A stretch of 64,000 bases of DNA, taken from assembly GCF_003096835.1 (NCBI RefSeq), contig NZ_QENZ01000004.1, positions 248,001 through 312,000 of the forward strand, in the 5' to 3' direction. The position numbers and the translations under genes are program-made. The notes under the pieces were generated by a model. It was not told where the DNA came from. It did no database searches and saw only the letters and a program-made list of their open reading frames with translations. Positions 18,164 to 26,400 of the stretch are shown piece after piece (the stretch's first letter is position 1; each line of letters starts with the position of its first letter). The DNA comes from Balneicella halophila (lineage in GTDB: Bacteria; Bacteroidota; Bacteroidia; Bacteroidales; Balneicellaceae).

Positions 18164-18676
18164 ATGAAAAAACAACCTTATGTAATACCTTTTAGAACGC
18201 TTTCAGAAGGAACACATAGGTACGATTTTAAGTTAGATACAGCATTTTTTGAAAGCTACCATACGCTTTCAGAATACTCGGGTGAAGTGGAGGTAACTGT
18301 TGTTTTCTTTAAGCAAGACAGTAAGAAAGAACTAACTGTAAGTATGGAAGGAACGCTAGAAACAATTTGTGATAGATGTTTAGATCCTTTAGATTTGCCA
18401 TTTAGTGTAGAAGGACATTATTACTTAAAAGAAGCAGAAGAAGGAGAAGAAGAAAAAGATGATGTAGTTTTTGTAGCACCAGATGATACCCATGTGGAAT
18501 TATCACAATTGTTTTACGAACTAGTAATGATAGGTTTGCCACAGAAAAAAACGCATCAAATAGAAAATTGTAATAAAGAGATGCTTCAAAAGCTAGAAGC
18601 ATTAGAAATAAAAAAGGAGGATAAAGTGGATCCTCGATGGGCAACATTAGAAAAATTAATAAAGAAAGAGAAATAA
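18164..18676 (+). CDS. YceD/DUF177 family protein
   Basis: The 170-residue protein has the DUF177 pattern. The N-terminal half is beta-rich and leads to ETICDRCLDPLDLPF, with the paired cysteines of this family. An acidic segment (about 95-106, mostly Glu/Asp) follows, and the C-terminus is typical (VDPRWATLEKL). DUF177 proteins are nearly always encoded directly before rpmF, as here (7 bases apart), and are linked to 23S rRNA or 50S maturation. I chose the ATG at 18164, after an AGGTGGAGAG sequence, over the GTG at 18155. Confidence 0.9.
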   Translation: MKKQPYVIPFRTLSEGTHRYDFKLDTAFFESYHTLSEYSGEVEVTVVFFKQDSKKELTVSMEGTLETICDRCLDPLDLPFSVEGHYYLKEAEEGEEEKDDVVFVAPDDTHVELSQLFYELVMIGLPQKKTHQIENCNKEMLQKLEALEIKKEDKVDPRWATLEKLIKKEK

Positions 18677-18683
18677 TTAAGTT

Positions 18684-18872
18684 ATGGCACATCCTAAAAG
18701 TAGAATCTCAAAACAGAGAAAACGTAAAAGAAGAACACACCAAAAGTTAGATATTCCACAAATAGCAGTGGATACAACTACAGGCGAATCTCACTTGTAT
18801 CATAGAGCTCACTGGTACGAAGGTAAGCTTTACTACAAAGGTAGATTGGTGATAGATCAAGAAGAAGAATAG
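18684..18872 (+). CDS. rpmF: 50S ribosomal protein L32
   Basis: The 62-residue basic protein begins [19 protein letters not shown], the standard L32 start, and has the Bacteroidota-type form without the zinc cysteines. It is a structural protein of the large ribosomal subunit. It follows DUF177 by 7 bases and is followed by a strong terminator, so fabH is at least partly uncoupled. Confidence 0.96.
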   Translation: MAHPKSRISKQRKRKRRTHQKLDIPQIAVDTTTGESHLYHRAHWYEGKLYYKGRLVIDQEEE

Positions 18873-18897
18873 TCTTTTCTTAAACGAAAAGCTTGTT

Positions 18898-18934
18898 AAC
18901 GACTGCTAAAAATATTTAGTAGTCGTTTTTTTTT
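18898..18934 (+). terminator. Rho-independent terminator after rpmF
   Basis: A 13-bp stem (AACGACTGCTAAA with TTTAGTAGTCGTT, one G-T pair), AATA loop and a run of about ten T residues. Confidence 0.88.
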
Positions 18935-18975
18935 ATTAATTTAGCCCTGTTTTTTAGAAAAGTAAGCTTGTAGAG

Positions 18976-19971
18976 ATGACAAAAATAAATGCAAAAATTA
19001 CGGGTGTAGGTGGCTATGTCCCTGACTATAGATTGACTAATGAGGAAATCTCACAGATGGTAGACACATCTGATGAATGGATAATGACTCGTATTGGTAT
19101 AAAAGAAAGAAGAATATTAAAAGGTGAAGGATTAGGAGTATCCTATATGGCTGAAAGAGCTGTGGGAGAACTATTTGAGAAAACAGGACTGAAACCTGAG
19201 GAAGTAGATATGCTGGTATGTTCCACCGTGGCGCCTGACCGACTTTTTCCTGCCACAGCCAATATCATTTGTGATAAAATGAACATACGTAATGCTTTCA
19301 GTTTTGATATGAATGCAGGTTGTTCAGGTTTTCTTTATGCACTTGATACAGCTCAGCAATACGTAAAATCTGGTCGTTGTAAGAAAGTGATCGTTGTTTC
19401 AGCAGAGAAAATGTCTGCATATACAGACTATACCGACAGACAAACATGTCCGCTTTTTGGTGACGCTGCAACGGCAATATTACTAGAACCGACTACTGAA
19501 AATACTGGAATATTAGATAGCGTACTTCATGCCGACGGATTTGGCAGAAAGTATTTAAATATGAAGGCTGGAGGGTCTGAATACCCGGCAACTCAAGAAA
19601 CTGTAACCAATAAAGAACACTATATTTACCAAGAAGGGAAAACGGTATTTAAGCATGCAGTTGAGAAGATGGCAGAAGTAGTTTTAGATGTTATGGATAG
19701 AAATGACTTAGCCAGTGAAGATGTTGATTGGTTAGTGCCTCATCAGGCAAACCTGCGCATTATCAGTGCAACGGGCAATCGTATGGGGTTACCACCTGAA
19801 AAAGTTATGATAAACATAGAAAAATATGGTAATACCAGCTCAGCAACTATTCCTTTATGTTTATGGGATTGGGAAGATAAATTGAAAAAAGGAGATAAAC
19901 TTATCTTAACAGCTTTTGGTGCCGGTTTTACATGGGGAGCTATTTATTTAGAATGGGCTTACAATTCCTAA
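18976..19971 (+). CDS. fabH: Beta-ketoacyl-ACP synthase III
   Basis: It condenses acetyl-CoA (or another primer) with malonyl-ACP to start type II fatty-acid synthesis. The 331-residue thiolase-fold protein has the Cys-His-Asn triad: Cys116 in MNAGCSGF, His in VPHQAN, Asn in [10 protein letters not shown]. It also has the initiation-type N-terminal pattern ([17 protein letters not shown]). It lies after DUF177-rpmF, a common bacterial arrangement, though plsX is not present between them. A strong terminator separates it from rpmF. Confidence 0.96.
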   Translation: MTKINAKITGVGGYVPDYRLTNEEISQMVDTSDEWIMTRIGIKERRILKGEGLGVSYMAERAVGELFEKTGLKPEEVDMLVCSTVAPDRLFPATANIICDKMNIRNAFSFDMNAGCSGFLYALDTAQQYVKSGRCKKVIVVSAEKMSAYTDYTDRQTCPLFGDAATAILLEPTTENTGILDSVLHADGFGRKYLNMKAGGSEYPATQETVTNKEHYIYQEGKTVFKHAVEKMAEVVLDVMDRNDLASEDVDWLVPHQANLRIISATGNRMGLPPEKVMINIEKYGNTSSATIPLCLWDWEDKLKKGDKLILTAFGAGFTWGAIYLEWAYNS

Positions 19972-20001
19972 AGATTTACAAACATAATATTCGAAACAGT
20001 C

Positions 20002-20439
20002 ATGGCAATGTATGGTAAAAAGAACACAAGCCAAAAGAAACATGGAAATAAAAATTCGGCATTGCCTGCTCACGGTGATGTGACTATTTTAAGTGAAGGC
20101 ACTGTAATTGAAGGTACATTAAAGGTTTCTGGAGATGTTCGTATCGATGGGAGAATAAAAGGTGATATCAAAGGAGATATGAGAGTGATTGTAGGCGATA
20201 AAGCTAAAATAGAGGGGAATGTTGACTGTGACTTCTTAGAATTGAATGGATATATCGTTGGAGATGTAAAATGCAAAAAGGGAGCTAAATTATATCCGAC
20301 AGCCAAGCTAAAAGGAGATTTATACGCTCCAGAATTCTCAGTAGAAATGGGGGCTCATTTTATTGGTGCTTCCAAAGGGCAACTTGTTTCGTCCGAAGAT
20401 CTGAATAATAAACCGAAAGAGAATGTTGCAAAAAAGTAA
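20002..20439 (+). CDS. Bactofilin (polymer-forming cytoskeletal protein)
   Basis: The 145-residue protein has a short basic, disordered N-terminus (about 1-25). A right-handed beta-helix of short repeats follows (SEGTVIEGTLKVSGDVRIDG, then RIKGDIKGDM and later VDCDFLELNGYIVGDVKC), the DUF583/bactofilin core. Bactofilins assemble into nucleotide-independent filaments that help set cell shape or position envelope enzymes. It is 30 bases after fabH. Its end overlaps the next gene by 17 bases. Its place just before the F-ATPase genes is common in Bacteroidota. Confidence 0.92.
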   Translation: MAMYGKKNTSQKKHGNKNSALPAHGDVTILSEGTVIEGTLKVSGDVRIDGRIKGDIKGDMRVIVGDKAKIEGNVDCDFLELNGYIVGDVKCKKGAKLYPTAKLKGDLYAPEFSVEMGAHFIGASKGQLVSSEDLNNKPKENVAKK

Positions 20440-20788
20440 AATTGCACTTCTATTTTTATTAGTATTCATAATGCTCAATAGCTTAGCTGTTTGGGCATTT
20501 TCTTTTTTGAGCTTTTTTGAACTTTTTTTGATTTATCTCATCAATCTTATACCTGTAGGTTTGTTGATTTATATTATGCAAAAAAAAGTAAAGCAGGGGA
20601 AAACCAATGTAGGTTTCATCTTTCTAGGAGCGATGCCCTTTAAGATTATCTATATTTTTGCTTCTTTATTACTGATTAAAAAATACTTGAAACTCAGCAC
20701 ACCTTTTTTGATAAACTATCTGCTTGTCTATTTTTTGTTACTTTATTTAAGTATCTTTCTTGGAACAAGATTTTTATCTCAAAAATAA
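20423..20788 (+). CDS. Small integral membrane protein (DUF6168-like)
   Basis: The 121-residue protein has four predicted transmembrane helices (about 7-24, 29-51, 65-84, 92-115) joined by short loops, with a basic KKVKQGKTN loop. A similar small protein commonly sits between bactofilin and atpB in Bacteroidota (DUF6168), in the position of AtpI, so a helper role for the ATP synthase membrane part is possible but not shown. It begins inside the bactofilin gene (17-base overlap), which suggests coupling. Confidence 0.65.
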   Translation: MLQKSKIALLFLLVFIMLNSLAVWAFSFLSFFELFLIYLINLIPVGLLIYIMQKKVKQGKTNVGFIFLGAMPFKIIYIFASLLLIKKYLKLSTPFLINYLLVYFLLLYLSIFLGTRFLSQK

Positions 20789-20793
20789 AAGAT

Positions 20794-20801
20794 TAACTTT
20801 G
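20794..20801 (+). promoter_or_regulatory. Promoter -7 element of the atp operon
   Basis: TAACTTTG matches TAnnTTTG. It starts 6 bases after the preceding stop and 36 bases before atpB. A TTTTT tract (20770-20774) ends 19 bases upstream, in the -33 position. Confidence 0.6.
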
Positions 20802-20829
20802 TACTTGTCGTAGAAGAAATAAGTGATAA

Positions 20830-21888
20830 ATGCATTCAAAATATATAATTAGCTTTATTATCTGTCTATTGATGTTTACAGCTGTTTTTGCTGAAAAACA
20901 TACTGATAATGAGGCAACCGAAGGTAAAGAATTTCAGCCGGTAGATATGATAATGAGTCATATCACGGACTCTAACGAATGGCATCTATGGACAACTACT
21001 GACGAGGAAGGTCATGAACATCATGTCTCAATACCACTTCCAATTATTATCTGGGATGGTGAATTCAAAGCTTTCCTTTCCTCCAAAATAGCACACGGTC
21101 ATACACACAGAGGTTATACTATGGTAGATGGTGTTTTAACCGCTACTGATGGTACTGATAAAGCTACCATAGTCGATTTGTTTAGTGGTCTCGAAGGTAA
21201 GTATGTGGATTTATCAATTACAAAAAATACCACAGCTATGTTCATTTCTATATTATTGCTTTTGCTTATTTTTATTACAATGGCAAAATCGTATAAGAAG
21301 AATAAGTTGAAGCCACGAGGGATTGCTGCATTTTTAGAACCAATAGTTGTTTTTATTAGAGAAGAAGTTGCAATTCCGAATATAGGAGAAAATAAAACAG
21401 ATAAGTATTTACCTTATTTATTGACTGTCTTTTTCTTTATTTGGTTTAATAACCTATTGGGACTATTGCCAACATTCCCGGGTGGGGCGAACGTAACTGG
21501 CAATATTGCAGTTACGCTAGTATTGGCTTTATGTACGATGGTAATAGTAAACTTAAATGGGAATAAGCATTATTGGAAAGAGATATTTACACCTGATGTG
21601 CCAATATTGATGTATCCGATTATGATTCCCGTGGAGATTATTGGTATTTTCACCAAGCCATTTGCTTTGATGATTCGTTTGTTTGCGAACATCACAGCAG
21701 GACATATTATTGTGTTAAGTTTGATAGGAATGATTTTTATATTTAAAAGTGCATTTGTGAGTGTGGGAGCAATCCCAATGACACTTTTTGTGCTTTTACT
21801 TGAGTTGCTTGTTGCGGCATTACAAGCATATATATTTACTGTATTATCAGCATTATTTATTGGTTTAGCAGTAAAAGAACATCATTAG
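20830..21888 (+). CDS. atpB: F-type ATP synthase subunit a
   Basis: This is the membrane subunit that forms the proton half-channels next to the c-ring. The 352-residue protein is long, as usual in Bacteroidota. A signal-like hydrophobic start (about 5-20) leads to a roughly 110-residue polar, His-rich outer domain. The canonical membrane core then contains NNLLGLLP, the essential Arg in MIRLFANITAGH and the C-terminal ELLVAALQAYIFTVLS helix. It begins the operon atpBEFHAG. Confidence 0.96.
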   Translation: MHSKYIISFIICLLMFTAVFAEKHTDNEATEGKEFQPVDMIMSHITDSNEWHLWTTTDEEGHEHHVSIPLPIIIWDGEFKAFLSSKIAHGHTHRGYTMVDGVLTATDGTDKATIVDLFSGLEGKYVDLSITKNTTAMFISILLLLLIFITMAKSYKKNKLKPRGIAAFLEPIVVFIREEVAIPNIGENKTDKYLPYLLTVFFFIWFNNLLGLLPTFPGGANVTGNIAVTLVLALCTMVIVNLNGNKHYWKEIFTPDVPILMYPIMIPVEIIGIFTKPFALMIRLFANITAGHIIVLSLIGMIFIFKSAFVSVGAIPMTLFVLLLELLVAALQAYIFTVLSALFIGLAVKEHH

Positions 21889-21932
21889 AAAATAGGAATA
21901 GAGTTTTTTTTAATTTTTAAATATTTATAATT

Positions 21933-22142
21933 ATGGATGGAGTTGGATTAATTTATGTGGGTATTGGCTTAGTAGTAATAGGTGTAGGTCTTGGTATCGG
22001 AAGAATCGGTGGCCAGGCTATGGACGCTATCGCTCGCCAACCAGAAGCTTCAGGTAAGATTCAGAGTGCAATGCTTATTGCAGCGGGTCTTATTGAAGGT
22101 GTAGGCTTATTTGCTATCGCACTTGGCGGTTTCATTAAGTAA
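21933..22142 (+). CDS. atpE: F-type ATP synthase subunit c
   Basis: The 69-residue hairpin protein forms the rotating c-ring. It has two transmembrane helices joined by the conserved ARQPE loop (about 34-38). The ion-carrying carboxylate is Glu55 in GLIEGVG. It is followed by Gly rather than the Ser/Thr of sodium-binding c subunits, so proton coupling is the likelier reading, although Gln28 sits where some sodium types have Gln. A hairpin with a T-run follows the gene. Confidence 0.96.
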   Translation: MDGVGLIYVGIGLVVIGVGLGIGRIGGQAMDAIARQPEASGKIQSAMLIAAGLIEGVGLFAIALGGFIK

Positions 22143-22158
22143 TAACCACAGAAAAGTA

Positions 22159-22200
22159 AAAACGTCCTTATATAGCGGTTGGCTATAGAGGCGTTTTTTT
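22159..22200 (+). terminator. Attenuator-like hairpin between atpE and atpF
   Basis: AAAACG pairs with CGTTTT and TATAGC pairs with GCTATA around a GGTTG loop, with a small internal loop between the two stems. A run of seven T residues follows. It lies inside the atp operon, so it probably works as a partial terminator or RNA-processing/stability element. Confidence 0.7.
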
Positions 22201-22224
22201 AACCACAACGAGAAAAAGTAGATT

Positions 22225-22722
22225 ATGAATCCATTAGTTAACCCAGGTATCGGTTTGATTTTTTGGTTTTCTATTGCAATAATTATCTTGATAGTATTAC
22301 TCAAGAAATTTGCATGGAAACCTATTCTAAAAGCAATACATCAACGCAATAATGCTATCGATAAAGCGATGTCAGCAGCAGTAGATGCACGTGCTGAGGT
22401 AGATAAAATGAAAGCTAAAAATGAACAAATTATCCAACAAGCGAAATTAGAAAAAGAAGCGATACTTAAGGAGGCAAAACTTACCAGTGAAAAAATAGTT
22501 GCAGCTTCAAAAGATAAAGCAACAGAAGAAGCGAATAGAATATTGGCTGAGGCACAAAAACGCATCACGCAAGAGCGTTTAGCTGCCGTACAAGATATGA
22601 AATCACAAGTGGCTGAGCATGCAGTGGATATTGCTGAAAAAATACTAAAAGACTCAATGCAAAAGCCAGCAGTGCAAGATCAATATCTGAGTAGTTTAAT
22701 GAATGATATAGAATTGAACTAA
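22225..22722 (+). CDS. atpF: F-type ATP synthase subunit b
   Basis: The 165-residue subunit forms the peripheral stalk. One N-terminal transmembrane helix (about 10-28, LIFWFSIAIIILIVLLKKF) is followed by a long charged helix rich in Ala, Lys and Glu (about 35-150) that dimerises and holds the F1 head. FAWKPIL after the membrane helix is typical. Its stop overlaps the atpH start by one base. Confidence 0.95.
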   Translation: MNPLVNPGIGLIFWFSIAIIILIVLLKKFAWKPILKAIHQRNNAIDKAMSAAVDARAEVDKMKAKNEQIIQQAKLEKEAILKEAKLTSEKIVAASKDKATEEANRILAEAQKRITQERLAAVQDMKSQVAEHAVDIAEKILKDSMQKPAVQDQYLSSLMNDIELN

Positions 22723-23261
22723 TGGATGGAGGAATGATTTCGGTTCGATATGCTAAAGCTCTTTATCAGCTTGCCACAGAAAAAAATATTTTAAAAGATG
22801 TTTATAATGATATGCAAGGTGTTATTGCTGTGTTGAAGTCTGATAATTCCTTAAAGGAGTTTTTAGAGAATCCTGTAGTAAAGGAAGAACAGAAAAAACA
22901 GTTGCTTGTAACTGCATTTGGGGACAGAGTTCAACCAATAATTCTCTCTATGTTTAAGTTATTAGTTGACAATAATAGAGAACATTTTCTAAATGCAGTT
23001 TGCTTATCATTCCTGCAAATTTATAAAGAAAAACAAGGTTTCCGTGAGGTGATCTTAACAACCGCAAAACCAGCAACAGAGGACTCAAAATCACAGTTGC
23101 AGAAAGAGTTAAGTGAAAAATTGCACACTAAAGTAGCTATGCAAACCATCGTTGATGAAAAACTTATCGGAGGATTTAAATTACGTGTTGATGACCTGCT
23201 GATGGATAAAAGCATCGCTACACAATTGGAAAATATCAAAAAAGAATTACTGAGTAAATAA
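22722..23261 (+). CDS. atpH: F-type ATP synthase subunit delta
   Basis: The 179-residue protein links the peripheral stalk to the F1 alpha subunits. It has the delta N-terminal helical domain (ISVRYAKALYQLATEK, EFLENPVV) and the C-terminal IGGFKLRVDDLLMDKSI motif. The start at 22722 overlaps the atpF stop (TAATG). The MDxGxISxRYAKAL start resembles that of Bacteroides homologues, so I prefer it to the ATG at 22734. Confidence 0.93.
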   Translation: MDGGMISVRYAKALYQLATEKNILKDVYNDMQGVIAVLKSDNSLKEFLENPVVKEEQKKQLLVTAFGDRVQPIILSMFKLLVDNNREHFLNAVCLSFLQIYKEKQGFREVILTTAKPATEDSKSQLQKELSEKLHTKVAMQTIVDEKLIGGFKLRVDDLLMDKSIATQLENIKKELLSK

Positions 23262-23270
23262 TAAAGCATT

Positions 23271-24875
23271 ATGACAACAATAAATCCTGCAGAAGTTTCT
23301 GATATTATCAAAAAACAGATCGAAGGTTTTCATTCAGAGACACAATTTGAGGAAGTAGGTACCGTTCTTACTATCGGTGACGGTATTGCCCGTATTTATG
23401 GCATGCAAAACGTTGAAGCTAATGAGTTAGTCGAATTTGAAAATGGCGTAAAAGGGATTGTATTGAACCTGGAGGAGGACAATGTCGGTGTCGTACTCTT
23501 AGGAGATCAAGAAGAGGTAAAAGAGGGGAGTATGGTAAAACGTCTTAAGAGAATTGCCTCTATCAATGTAGGAGAAGGATTGCTAGGACGCGTTGTTAAT
23601 GCGATTGGAGAGCCATTAGATGGTAAAGGTCCTATAGAAGGTAAAACTTTTGAACTGCCCCTAGAACGTAAAGCCCCAGGCGTGCTTTATCGTGAGCCTG
23701 TAAAGGAACCGTTGCAGACAGGAATAAAAGCGATTGATGCGATGATTCCTATTGGCCGAGGACAGCGTGAGTTAATTATCGGTGACCGCCAAACAGGTAA
23801 AACGGCGATTGCAATAGACACCATTATTAATCAAAAAGAATTCTATGATAAGGGAGAACCCGTTTATTGTATTTATGTAGCTATAGGTCAAAAAGGTTCT
23901 ACGGTTGCACAGATTGCGAAAGTATTGGAAGAAAAGGGAGCAATGCCTTATACAATTATTGTAACACAGACAGCTGCAGACCCTGCTGCTATGCAGTACT
24001 ATGCACCATTTGCAGGTGCCACTATCGGAGAATTTTTCCGAGATACAGGTCGACCAGCCTTGATTGTTTATGATGATTTATCAAAGCAAGCGGTATCATA
24101 TCGTGAGGTTTCATTGTTGCTTCGTCGTCCACCGGGACGTGAGGCATACCCTGGAGATGTTTTCTATTTGCACTCAAGATTGTTGGAACGTGCTGCAAAA
24201 ATTATTGATAACGATGAAATTGCTCGTACGATGAATGATTTGCCAGAATCATTACAAAATGCTAAAGATAACGAAGGAAATCCATTGATAAAGGGAGGCG
24301 GTTCACTAACAGCCTTACCAATTATTGAAACACAGGCGGGTGATGTTTCTGCTTATATTCCTACTAATGTAATTTCGATTACCGATGGGCAAATTTTCTT
24401 AGAAACCGATTTGTTTAACTCAGGCGTGAGACCAGCAATTAACGTTGGTATCTCTGTATCTAGAGTAGGTGGTAATGCGCAAATAAAATCAATGAAGAAA
24501 ATCTCAGGTACATTAAAACTTGACCAAGCACAATATCGTGAGTTAGAAGCATTTTCTAAGTTTGGTTCTGATATGGATGCAGCCACAATGTCTGTCCTTA
24601 ATAAAGGAGCAAAGAACGTAGAGATATTAAAGCAAGGTCAATATCAGCCAGTCCCTGTAGGAGAACAGGTGGCTATTATTTTTGCGGGTACAAAAGGATT
24701 GTTGCGTGATGTGCCAGTAGAAAAAGTTAAGGAATTTGAACAGGATTATTTAGAGCGACTTCGTTTAGAACATGAAGATGTGATTGCAGAATTAGCATCT
24801 GGAGAATATACAGCAGAAGCTCAAAAAGTATTGACAAAGGTAGCTGCAGACATTTCATTGAAATATAAAAAGTAA
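23271..24875 (+). CDS. atpA: F-type ATP synthase subunit alpha
   Basis: The 534-residue regulatory, nucleotide-binding subunit of F1 has the Walker A motif GDRQTGKTA, the [10 protein letters not shown] Walker B segment, [15 protein letters not shown], and the [20 protein letters not shown] and [11 protein letters not shown] stretches with the arginine finger. It is 9 bases after atpH. The partner beta subunit (atpD) is not in this window. Confidence 0.98.
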   Translation: MTTINPAEVSDIIKKQIEGFHSETQFEEVGTVLTIGDGIARIYGMQNVEANELVEFENGVKGIVLNLEEDNVGVVLLGDQEEVKEGSMVKRLKRIASINVGEGLLGRVVNAIGEPLDGKGPIEGKTFELPLERKAPGVLYREPVKEPLQTGIKAIDAMIPIGRGQRELIIGDRQTGKTAIAIDTIINQKEFYDKGEPVYCIYVAIGQKGSTVAQIAKVLEEKGAMPYTIIVTQTAADPAAMQYYAPFAGATIGEFFRDTGRPALIVYDDLSKQAVSYREVSLLLRRPPGREAYPGDVFYLHSRLLERAAKIIDNDEIARTMNDLPESLQNAKDNEGNPLIKGGGSLTALPIIETQAGDVSAYIPTNVISITDGQIFLETDLFNSGVRPAINVGISVSRVGGNAQIKSMKKISGTLKLDQAQYRELEAFSKFGSDMDAATMSVLNKGAKNVEILKQGQYQPVPVGEQVAIIFAGTKGLLRDVPVEKVKEFEQDYLERLRLEHEDVIAELASGEYTAEAQKVLTKVAADISLKYKK

Positions 24876-24878
24876 ACT

Positions 24879-25754
24879 ATGGCAACCCTTAAGGAAACAC
24901 GTACACGTATTGCTTCAGTTAAGAATACAAGACAGGTGACTTCTGCCATGAAAATGGTTTCTGCTGCTAAGCTGAGAAAGGTGCAAGGTCTGTACAATAA
25001 GTTTTATCCTTATACTGACAAACAACATCATATTTTAGAGAATCTTGCAAGAGGCATTGATGAAGAGGATACTACAAGTCCATTTTTCAAGGAACCAGCT
25101 CAAACAGCAAATGTATTAATAGTTGCAGTGTCTTCAAATAAGGGGTTGTGTGGTGCTTTAAATGCTAATTTAATTGCAGAAACTCGTGAGCGAATTGCAC
25201 AATATAAAGAACAAAATACTAAGGTTGCCCTTTACACTATTGGGAAGAAAGTATATCAGACTTTTAAGAAAACAGAGGATATAATTGCTTCTAATGAAGA
25301 AATACAAGAAGAATTAACTTATGAGAAAGCAACAGTTATTGCCAATAAGTTAATGGATAGTTTTGTTAGTAAGCAATTTGATAGAATAGATTTTATCTAT
25401 AGCCATGCTAAGACTGCAAGCACCCAAGTGGCGACTCACGAAGAATACTTGCCCATCACACCACCGGAAGAAAATGATGATGTAGGTGATATAAATTATA
25501 TTTTTGAACCTAACAAGAAGGAAATCTTAGAAGTTTTAGTGCCTCAAATGCTAAGAACTCAATTTTACAAAACGCTATTGGATGCTCTCGTTGCCGAACA
25601 TGCTGCTAGAATGATAGCTATGAACAAGGCTACAGACAATGCAGGTGACTTACTGCGTGAGCTTAAGCTAGAGTACAACAAAGCACGACAAACTGCTATC
25701 ACGAATGAAATACTTGAAATTGTATCTGGTGCTGAAGCATTAAACAAAGGATAG
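24879..25754 (+). CDS. atpG: F-type ATP synthase subunit gamma
   Basis: The 291-residue central rotor shaft has the characteristic N-terminal helix (RIASVKNTRQVTSAMKMVSA), the SSNKGLCGALNAN core and the C-terminal helix (ARMIAMNKATDNAGDLL, later RQTAITNEILEIVSG). It is 3 bases after atpA and ends the operon. No atpD or atpC follows; in this lineage these must be elsewhere. Confidence 0.97.
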   Translation: MATLKETRTRIASVKNTRQVTSAMKMVSAAKLRKVQGLYNKFYPYTDKQHHILENLARGIDEEDTTSPFFKEPAQTANVLIVAVSSNKGLCGALNANLIAETRERIAQYKEQNTKVALYTIGKKVYQTFKKTEDIIASNEEIQEELTYEKATVIANKLMDSFVSKQFDRIDFIYSHAKTASTQVATHEEYLPITPPEENDDVGDINYIFEPNKKEILEVLVPQMLRTQFYKTLLDALVAEHAARMIAMNKATDNAGDLLRELKLEYNKARQTAITNEILEIVSGAEALNKG

Positions 25755-25838
25755 TCTGATTATTTTTTCGTTTAAGATTCTTAGCACACATTTTGTATTC
25801 ATTTAATCTAAAGAGAAACGCTTTCTAAACGTAATACG

Positions 25839-26396
25839 GTGCAACAAGATAAAGAATTAGTAAAACAAGCCTTAGAGGGCAGTGAAATTGCCTATGAGAA
25901 ATTAATGGAGCGTTATTATGACTCTATTTATGTCATGGTTTTACAGTTGGTCAAAAACATGACCGATGCACAAGAAATTGCACAAGATACATTTACCAAA
26001 GCATTCAGTAAGCTCTTACAATACAATGAGCAATATGCCTTTAGTTCGTGGTTGTTTGGAATCGCATCCAACGCGTCTATTGATTTTTTAAGGAAGAAGA
26101 AATATATAGAAATTTCATTTGATGATGAAGATAAAGATTTGAAGAATGCAGAGGCATCAGAATCCCCCACACCCAATCCTGAAGAACATCTTATACAGAA
26201 ACAAAGTCTCAAAGCCCTGCGTGCGAAAATAGAAGACCTCAAAGAACATTACCGAAAGTTGTTAGAATTAAGGTATTTCGAAGAATATACTTACGAAGAA
26301 ATATCGGAGGAATTATCCCTGCCAATGGGCACTGTAAAGACGCAGTTGCACCGAGCTAAGAACCAACTTATGAAGAGCATTAAAGAACAACGGTAG
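25839..26396 (+). CDS. ECF-family RNA polymerase sigma factor
   Basis: The 185-residue protein has sigma-70 region 2 (about 20-85: YEKLMERYYDSIYVMVLQLV, then DAQEIAQDTFTKAF and the -10 binding stretch SSWLFGIASNASIDFLRKKK). An acidic linker (about 90-115) leads to region 4 (about 125-180: LRYFEEYTYEEISEELSLPM and GTVKTQLHRAKNQL). It starts at a GTG (25839). No anti-sigma gene follows: the next gene is convergent and only 4 bases away. Its targets are unknown. Confidence 0.9.
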   Translation: MQQDKELVKQALEGSEIAYEKLMERYYDSIYVMVLQLVKNMTDAQEIAQDTFTKAFSKLLQYNEQYAFSSWLFGIASNASIDFLRKKKYIEISFDDEDKDLKNAEASESPTPNPEEHLIQKQSLKALRAKIEDLKEHYRKLLELRYFEEYTYEEISEELSLPMGTVKTQLHRAKNQLMKSIKEQR

Positions 26397-26400
26397 TCTT

